Source of the DNA: Siphonodentalium dalli
Lineage: Eukaryota > Mollusca > Scaphopoda > Gadilida > Siphonodentaliidae
NCBI GenBank assembly: GCA_032622095.1
Contig: CP136069.1
Coordinates: 165,282,394 to 165,346,393, forward strand
DNA: 64,000 nt
Reading direction: 5' to 3'
Under the pieces are notes generated by a model. The model had not been told where the DNA came from and did not search any database. It saw nothing but the letters and a program-made list of their open reading frames with translations. Positions 57,188 through 64,000 of this stretch are shown here, piece by piece. The position numbers and the translations under genes were made by a program. Within the stretch, counting starts at the first letter, position 1. Each line of letters starts with the position of its first letter.

Positions 57188-57590
57188 CTTGCGGTACTTG
57201 CCCAGCAGGAACAGGCCGAACGTGTTGTCATGCGAAGTCGGGTATTAATGACGGATGGTAGTGTCGGCAGTAATGTGGCGGTGACAATTCCAGCTGTTGA
57301 CTGAGACGCGGAGATCCTAGAAACATTATAGGTGTTATATTAGCTGTGGAAAATGGACAATATGCGACCGGCTGCCCTTCTGATGTGCTCAAAGGGAAAT
57401 ATAGCCGTCATCAATTGATTTGTGTTCCCAGAAACTGCTAAGTGAATCTGACATTAACAAAGACAGCAGTGTGTCTCTTCGCCACGCCAACAAAACTGAA
57501 TCTCAGCATGGTGGTCAGGGATTTGTAAAATGTAATTGCAATGGACCTAAGAGATGCAAGACCAAGCGTTGTCTTTGCTATAAAAAATAA
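57188..57590 (+). pseudogene. C-terminal remnant of a KRAB-A domain-containing protein 2-like integrase
   Basis: Frames in order read LAVLAQQEQAERVVMRSR, GSVGSNVAVTIPAVD, then after a shift GDPRNIIGVILAVENGQYAT and DVLKGKYSRHQ, and after further breaks VSLRHANKTESQHGGQGFVK, CNCNGPKRCKTKRCLCYKK and stop. The VTIPAVD..GDPRNIIGV block followed by a GGQGF.KC.C...C.T.RC.C tail is the C-terminal part of proteins annotated KRAB-A domain-containing protein 2-like in invertebrates, integrase-derived genes of Ginger/Gypsy ancestry. The integrase core itself is not present. No long ORF covers it. Confidence 0.8.
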
Positions 57591-58993
57591 TGTGATGTAT
57601 TAATGATCATTGCGTATTCTGTGTTACTGTATGTTAAATAAATATTTCACAAAAAAATGTATATCTTAATCCCTAATTTATTCCAAATAGGCATTTGGCC
57701 AAACGACTGGCATAAACAATATAGGCATTTCACAAATTGACTGGTTTGATTGATTGACTATAACATATATATGCCGTAGGAAATCGTCTTCATCGAAATT
57801 TTATTATGGATTAGTTCGGTTTCTAAAGACCATTAAATGCATATTGTGGACTTGTTCGGTGCGTGAAACTGATACGTTAGTACTCTGGCGCTATGCAAAC
57901 TTTGATAATGTACCATTCTACTAACATCGCCGAAAATTTCAAAGAAATCGACCATGCCACTCAATAGAAAACATCGTCTGAACTACCCTCAATTGTAAAT
58001 ATTTAACAACTCTCGGCGATAAACTAACACAAACTATTTCGCCATCGAGAGTCATTGCATTTAATTAATATATAATAATGACGGTGTGTGTTGTCAATTT
58101 GGTTTAATATTCGTAAAAAGTAACTACTCTAAGCAAGATTATTCTCAATTTTTATTTGATCACACCACCGGAGTGTTTCATATCACTTTAAACCCACATG
58201 ACGTGCGATTTTCTCGCGCTAGTGTTGCACAAATTCTAATATAAAAAGTGCATCTATTTCAGATATAGTTCAAACATAAAACCTGACAAATCACAAAAAT
58301 CCATGATCCCAGTACCAATCTAACAACACCTGTCGAATATGATTACCCGTCAAAACAATAACACCGGCCACCATGTTACGGCGAACCACAGGCACACACA
58401 CCATGGCTAAATACACGGTCAAAGCACGCCGTTTTTTTGGTACAGTTATTACTCGCATTTTCCATGGTATTTTCAAATGGGCTACGATCATCTGGCCGCC
58501 TGGCGTCTTGTATCATACGTCCACCACCCATGAAGCCTGCCTGCAACTCCAAGATTAATGTGCGTGATGTGGTAGATCCAGCGAAGCGAAACTCACTCTG
58601 TTGAAGTCTGTTCACGATTGGCCATGCGTTGTCGCGTTCAATAATCCTACTCATGATAGTCACCGTGGTCATTTTTGCGAAAGGAATTTTTGGCCTGAGA
58701 TTAATTTTACGGCAGACGAATATCTCAGTCAATCAATCAATCAATCAATGGTTTATTCTTTCCGTCCATATTTTGGAACTGCAGGTAAACAAAATGGAAT
58801 TACATGCATTTACATAATTGGTGTGAACAAACATAAACAATGCAATATTAGCTGCATGTGTATGTTCACGAAACATTGCGCCCGGCGCTGATAAATTTAA
58901 TGATGGCCGACCAAGTCCAAATATAGACGAAATTCAAACAATAATTTCAAAATCAGTTTCATGAATCATGAGTATACACATCGGGTGTCAGAC
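57591..58993. other. Spacer with TCAA microsatellite; unassigned frames
   Basis: A TCAA run lies at about 58731-58750. The minus frame at 58376-58732 (118 codons) and two overlapping frames near 58300-58560 show no recognisable family. Nothing else is supported. Confidence 0.45.
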
Positions 58994-59278
58994 CGATTCT
59001 CTGAAGACCTATTACTACGAAGGCCCATAACTCCGAAGACCCGATTCTCCGACGGCCTACAACTCCGAAGACCCGATTCTCCGACGGTCCATAACTCCGA
59101 AGATCCGATTCTCCGAAAGCCCATAACTCCGAAGGGCCGATTCTCCGAAGACCTATAACTCCGAAGACCTATAACTCCGAAGGGCCGATTCTCCAAAGAC
59201 CTATAACTCCGAAGGCCCGATTCTCCGACGGCCCATAACTCCGAAGGTCCGATTCTCCGAAGGTCCGATTCTCCGCAG
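58994..59278. repeat. TCCGAAG-type tandem array, plus orientation
   Basis: Alternating short units, GATTCTCCGAAGGCCC and ATAACTCCGAAGACC, about 13-15 bp each. The reverse-complement array lies at 60287-60499, so the two can pair over about 210-280 bp. Confidence 0.92.
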
Positions 59279-59560
59279 ATTTTGTTTTATCGGGGTATTA
59301 TCGTTTACTAAATAGTGTACAATCCAGTGGTGAAGCCAAGGGGTCCCAAAATCCCTACTGCCCCCATTAAACCTCTACTTGCTATTTCAGACAATATGGG
59401 CCCCTACCAAAACATGTCCAATGTCATGTAAACGCCCGGAAATCGTCCATGGGGCATCAAAATATTCAAACTTGTCCTACTGCCCCCACCTAAATGGGAA
59501 TCCTGGCCCGCCACTGGCTATACACCAGATACAATAACGTCACGTTGGCCCATGAGATGC

Positions 59561-59923
59561 CAGAGTAAAATGTACAGGGGTGAACGGGGAAGAACTTGTC
59601 CTTTTTCATATATAAAATGAACTTGATTGCATCAAATCACCCCAATGCAGTCGGATGTGCACAGTTTAATCATATTAATTGTATAAAGACGTACATTGTG
59701 GCAAAATAATTGTATTTCTTACATAAATTTAAGCATTCTGTGGAAAATTAAGGCTTGTCGCACACTACTGATGGTGTATATATCACCTTATTATAATAGG
59801 GGGGATATATTATCTACATTATACATGTCCCATACAAAATATAACCATACGCGCATTCCATACTTATCAATACACTCTAAGAATTTGGCCCCCGTTCGCC
59901 CCTGTGCATGTTAGGCTACTCTG
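59561..59923. mobile_element. MITE with CAGAGTA...TACTCTG ends at the centre of the inverted repeat
   Basis: The left end CAGAGTAAAATGTACAGGGG then TGAACGGGG is inverted at the right as CCCCGTTCGCCCCTGT then TACTCTG, separated by a few unmatched bases. No target duplication was clear and no protein is encoded. Confidence 0.7.
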
Positions 59924-59938
59924 ACATTCTTGCAGCGT
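59659..59938. repeat. 280-bp direct repeat, copy 1
   Basis: Appears identical by eye to 60583-60862 (offset 924). It covers most of the MITE at 59561-59923 but not its left end, so the second copy is a partial duplication. Confidence 0.92.
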
Positions 59939-60286
59939 TTCGTTATAATATACCCGGTGCACACCAGTGGCGGAGCCAGGGTTCCCATTTAGGGGTGCAC
60001 ATTAATTAGCATATGTGGGGGATATGTGGGGGATAAATCATGCATATGATATGCCGAAAGCATATCACGAAGGCCTGATTTGGGGAGCGCATGCATGGGA
60101 GGGGTCGCCCCCAATCGTTGGTCCGGGGCTCCCCTGGACAGGAACACTGTGAATATTTGAATGCCTAGTAGGGATTTCCGGACGTTTACATGACATTTGA
60201 CATGTTTTTTTGGGGGGCGGTCTTCCCTAGGGCCCCATTGACCCCGCCACTGGACTGTACACTATTTAATAAGCGATAAAACATGA

Positions 60287-60499
60287 TCTTCGGAGATTCG
60301 GACTTATAGACCTTCGGAGTTATGGGCGTTCGGAGTTATAGGCCTTCGGAGTTATGACTTTCGGAGTTATGGGTCTTCGGAATTATGGGATTTCGGAGAA
60401 TCGGGACTTCGGAGTTATGGGCTTTCGGAGAATCGGGGCGTCGGAGAATCGGACCTTCGGAGAATCGGACCTTCGGAGTTATGGGTCTTCGGAGAATCA
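60287..60499. repeat. TCCGAAG-type tandem array, inverted orientation
   Basis: CTTCGGAGTTATGGG and CTTCGGAGAATCGG units, the reverse complement of the array at 58994-59278. Short frames are open across it on both strands but only reflect the repeat. Confidence 0.92.
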
Positions 60500-60582
60500 C
60501 TACGTAAACACACATCGTGAGTCTAACTGTTATGTCAGCAATCAATATATTATCGATTATTATTAAAATACACCTCAGATAT

Positions 60583-60862
60583 GCACAGTTTAATCATATT
60601 AATTGTATAAAGACGTACATTGTGGCAAAATAATTGTATTTCTTACATAAATTTAAGCATTCTGTGGAAAATTAAGGCTTGTCGCACACTACTGATGGTG
60701 TATATATCACCTTATTATAATAGGGGGGATATATTATCTACATTATACATGTCCCATACAAAATATAACCATACGCGCATTCCATACTTATCAATACACT
60801 CTAAGAATTTGGCCCCCGTTCGCCCCTGTGCATGTTAGGCTACTCTGACATTCTTGCAGCGT
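60583..60862. repeat. 280-bp direct repeat, copy 2
   Basis: Second copy of 59659-59938, placed just outside the inverted array. Its flanks are unrelated to those of copy 1 beyond the 280 bp. The identical 72-codon frame in each is a by-product of the duplication. Confidence 0.92.
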
Positions 60863-63800
60863 CCGTTGGGGTACTGTTGGAACCGGAATTAAATTCTCAA
60901 CAAGATGGTCGCAACAACGAAGCGATATCTCGAACAATAACGCACTAAAACACGGTTTAAAAACACATTTATTGTCCGAAGTACGCGAAAGTGAGTTGTG
61001 TTGAGAACTGACTTGTTCCATCTGCTTTCATGCACATTGGGAACTGGAACCATAGTGGTCTATAACTCAAGTAGCTATACTTTCTTAGTTCCATCTTGTT
61101 CTATTTCAATATTGGCAATATCTGAATCATTCTACGTATATGAGTCTTCTGGCCACATGGAACAATATGGATCTAAAATATGATCGAAGCCGATACCTTA
61201 TCATATTTAAACAATATAAATAGGTTTATATAAAACTACTCCAACCACCCAGTTGCTTGATGGCTATATTCAGTTTCCCAAACAAGGTTCATATCAGTTT
61301 TAATATGTTACTATTCTATATTATTCATGCAGTGACATAACTGGTTAATTATTTTTGACATACATACATGTATATAAATCATCAGTCTTTCGACGTTATA
61401 AGTACATGTAGTCACAACATGCCTAATATTTCAGTCAGGTATCACTGTGCATGTATAACGTTCTGAATGTTTGCATTGGTTTGATATTTTATTTATTGTC
61501 GATCATTCCCGCTTCTAGGACATACACCACTTTCATGTACAAATAAGGATGCACAGATGGTTAATGGTATGCGGAATCCACTCCTCGAACAATACCCCGT
61601 TAATACGGATTTGTTACTTTTCGACACCCTTATAATTTTCGATTTTATAGCGAATTTATCGTTGAAGGACATTCAAAACGCATATATTCATGAGACTTAA
61701 TGCTGTTGTCTTGACGGTATCTATCCTTCAGCCATCTGTGGCTATGTCCATGACTCCATGGGATCCATTTCGAGCAATTGAATCACCCTATATGAAAGTC
61801 ACCAGCATTACACGTACATGCACATGCATATACTTGTATCAACGACTTGTTGGTGTCCAGTTTATCCATGTACGTTCAGCCATTAACGTACTTGGTTTAT
61901 CCACTCAGTTTTGGAAATACACCAGATCACCTTGGGCGCCACAGTAGTGGATATATAATTCAGAATAATTAGAAAGTTATCGTGTGTGCTGGACAACATA
62001 CTTATATTCTCAGTCCCAATTACTGACCGCTCATTTTCAAGGGATTCAATAAATTCAGTCGTGCCAACAGAAACGTCAACTTCAGCAATCAACTACCAGC
62101 CTAGCCACTCCAAACACATGATCAGCCATTGAGTGAAGACTGCTATACATGTAGCACACGAACGTCACCCTTCCCCGACGACGTTATATCTTGGCTGTTC
62201 ACACAACGCACATCAGCCGATAGATCCCATCTTGATCCACCACATCATGTACATCAGAATAAAGTATTGTAAATACAGAAACAGTAAGCAAACGCACACA
62301 TACATCAACTTGATCTTCATCACCAATATACATCACTCGCTGCACCCACGTTAATATTAAGTCATTACATAATTCCGTTAGGCAACTCCATCCAAGCTTC
62401 ATCCATCCCAGTTCCGTCTACAGAAGAACGCAACAGACGATGCCACAATAACCATGCAGCTCCGAAATACGCGGTACATCGGCAATTGGATAGCTCAAAG
62501 GAAGGGCGAAAACTTACCACACTCACAGGCACTACATAAGCGCCACGCATGCGATAGACAATCGACAGAATGGAGCACACTGAACCAGCACCACATCTAT
62601 TCAGAAATGCAAGAATGCACTCTTAACAAAATCACAGGACAACAACAATAAGGCAAAAAGCGCAACGAATTTAAAGGCCAACTTGAACAATGCCGACCTG
62701 ACACTGGCCAAGGCATGCATATATCTACCGTGACCATCGATGCCAACAAAGGTTCGTGTACGAGGAGGACGATGGATTATTGCTGGCTCATATAAAGTTA
62801 CACACTGTCAAAATTCGTGTAAGAATAAGATCTGGACGGATATGATGTCTGGATTGGATGTCTCGAAACACATCCAACACAGGTCCTGGAGACAGCAAGT
62901 ACATTCAACCGATGCATCCACAACCAAGAAACAGTAGTACACGGCAACAGTTTCTATGTTACAACAATGCAGACAGCTGCACAACTTCGCACATCGATAT
63001 GACCCAACAATGTCCACTTGCTAAAAAGACACACCCAGATATGGCTTGTACACTGATTTTAAATACTGGCACACACATTTTACGGAAACAAAATGCCGCT
63101 CTGAGACACCCACGGGAAAACATTCTTCTGCAGTATGGGCGCCTGCTATTTTCCCTAATACATACAACGTTTATTGGCAAGTAAATGCTGGTTGCTAAAA
63201 CGCACGGTAGTGAACTTGTGCAGGGAGACTTCAACCCACAACGCAAATGCTGCATACATCAGCGTTCATGGGTTAATCGCACGAGGCGCTCGGGTACCAA
63301 ACATGAACTATGACCATAAAACAAAGCATATATCAACATCGAACGGCGCATCAGCCTACCGAAGACACTCGATTCCGCAGATAAGGAACCGAAATACGCA
63401 CTATGTATGTATATGTAACAACATGGTGGCATGTTGTGGGTTCTGTGTATATATAGCATACACTCTTATAATTATTGTGCATGCTAATTCAATAGGAGAG
63501 CATATATACGCACGTGATTGATATATAGACCAATGCGTCATGCATTCGGCACACGAAATACATGTAACACCCTAGCTCACTTATACGCTGCATTGCCGAC
63601 CGCCACAGAGACACATGCAGAGAACAGCTATGTAGACCCACCCAAAAAAACACAGCACGCGGCACACGGACTATAATACTGCGGAGCTTTGTAGACGTCA
63701 AACACAAGACAAGCATAATAACATAGATGTTTTGTTCCTTTCCGTTATCAGTGTCCATGTTGTCCAAGGAGACACATTTCTATGAATAGCTTTCCTTGTG

Positions 63801-64000
63801 GTATTTAAACTTCACCTAAAACCGCAATAAGTTGGGAGATCCCTGTCAGCAGCACAGAAACAGCAACATGCAGCGTCCCGAGTTAGCAAATATTCAACAT
63901 TGTTACATGGTCATATAGGCTCTGGTCATCTTGAAATTATATGGCTATTTCCGGTAGGCGTTGTACGCGTATGTTGTATAGCAGATGCATGTGACGTGTC
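60863..64000. other. No recognised feature
   Basis: No repeats, transposase or RT motifs were recognised. From about 62100 to 63300 the plus strand becomes rich in A and C. Broken plus-strand frames there include ETVVHGNSFYVTTMQTAAQL (about 62920-62985), which looks protein-like, and a minus frame at 61883-62092 reads MIAEVDVSVGTTEFIESLEN. They may be remnants of one gene or element, but I cannot assign a family. Confidence 0.4.

Larger units (their letters stand above)
59281..60286. repeat. Large inverted repeat between the two TCCGAAG arrays
   Basis: The left arm 59281-59519 and right arm about 59955-60286 are imperfect complements: GTTTTATCG, TAAATAGTGTACA(A/G)TCCAGTGG, AACATGTC(C/A)AATGTCATGT, AAACG(C/T)CCGGAAAT and CTAAATGGGAA(T/C)CCTGGC. 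The right arm has an extra segment (about 60010-60130). Together with the outer arrays this is one foldback structure of about 1.5 kb, with a MITE in its centre. Confidence 0.85.

Noticed and set aside
59659-60862. 280-bp direct repeats as LTRs of a small retrotransposon
   Set aside because: The segment between them consists of an inverted-repeat arm and an array half, with no PBS or purine tract, and copy 1 is part of a TIR element.

Overview
This is a clearly AT-rich, intron-era eukaryotic sequence, best read as an intergenic, repeat-packed stretch of a marine invertebrate genome. I infer a lophotrochozoan, probably a mollusc. The basis is the mix seen here: several LINE lineages with APE-type endonuclease, a short-LTR Gypsy element, a tRNA-derived SINE whose 3' end carries the GCTTTGGGAAAGGCGC-like block before an ATT-rich tail, a MULE transposase remnant, KRAB-A-domain-containing-protein-2-like integrase debris, and many TTAA-flanked MITEs. 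Nothing bacterial is present. I see no cellular gene I can name with confidence; the best candidate for a non-transposon protein is a GC-rich minus-strand ORF of 272 codons at 30693-31511.

Layout. 1-3.7 kb: a diverged direct repeat, a nested pair of inverted-repeat DNA elements (1487-2465) and a TTAA-flanked MITE (3334-3702). 4.7-9.0 kb: a near-complete two-ORF LINE (A) with one nonsense codon and two frameshifts. 11.6-13.0 kb: a 5'-truncated LINE (B) on the minus strand. 15.5-16.2 kb: MULE transposase remnant. 17-24 kb: short tandem repeats and a MITE carrying a nested SINE (19806-20734). 24.6-25.6 kb: a 33-bp minisatellite. 26-30.6 kb: a decayed coding sequence of an unnamed invertebrate-expanded gene family, split by a TTAA-flanked DNA element (27466-29078) that itself carries a zinc-finger-like remnant. 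33-38.8 kb: MITEs, hairpins, a chain of palindromes and several diverged tandem duplications. 39.6-43.9 kb: a very young Ty3/Gypsy element with intact 1269-codon gag-pol, 190-bp LTRs differing at one base, and a perfect 5-bp target duplication. 44-47 kb: more MITE copies. 47.3-51.65 kb: a satellite with about 100-bp monomers, invaded by a LINE 3' end; LINE plus flanking monomers were then duplicated in tandem (offset 1570 bp). 52.4-56.7 kb: a QQPEPT-like minisatellite split by an inserted LINE (C) with a GGATA-repeat tail. 57.2-57.6 kb: KRBA2-like C-terminal remnant. 59-60.9 kb: a large inverted structure built from TCCGAAG-type arrays, with a nested MITE and a 280-bp identical direct duplication. 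61-64 kb: no recognised feature.

Function. The coding sequences belong almost entirely to mobile elements: target-primed retrotransposition (LINEs), LTR retrotransposition (Gypsy) and cut-and-paste transposition (MULE, TTAA and TIR families). Only the Gypsy gag-pol is open throughout, yet it has glycine where the first RNase H aspartate and the second integrase aspartate are expected. All family assignments are from motif recognition, without database searches.
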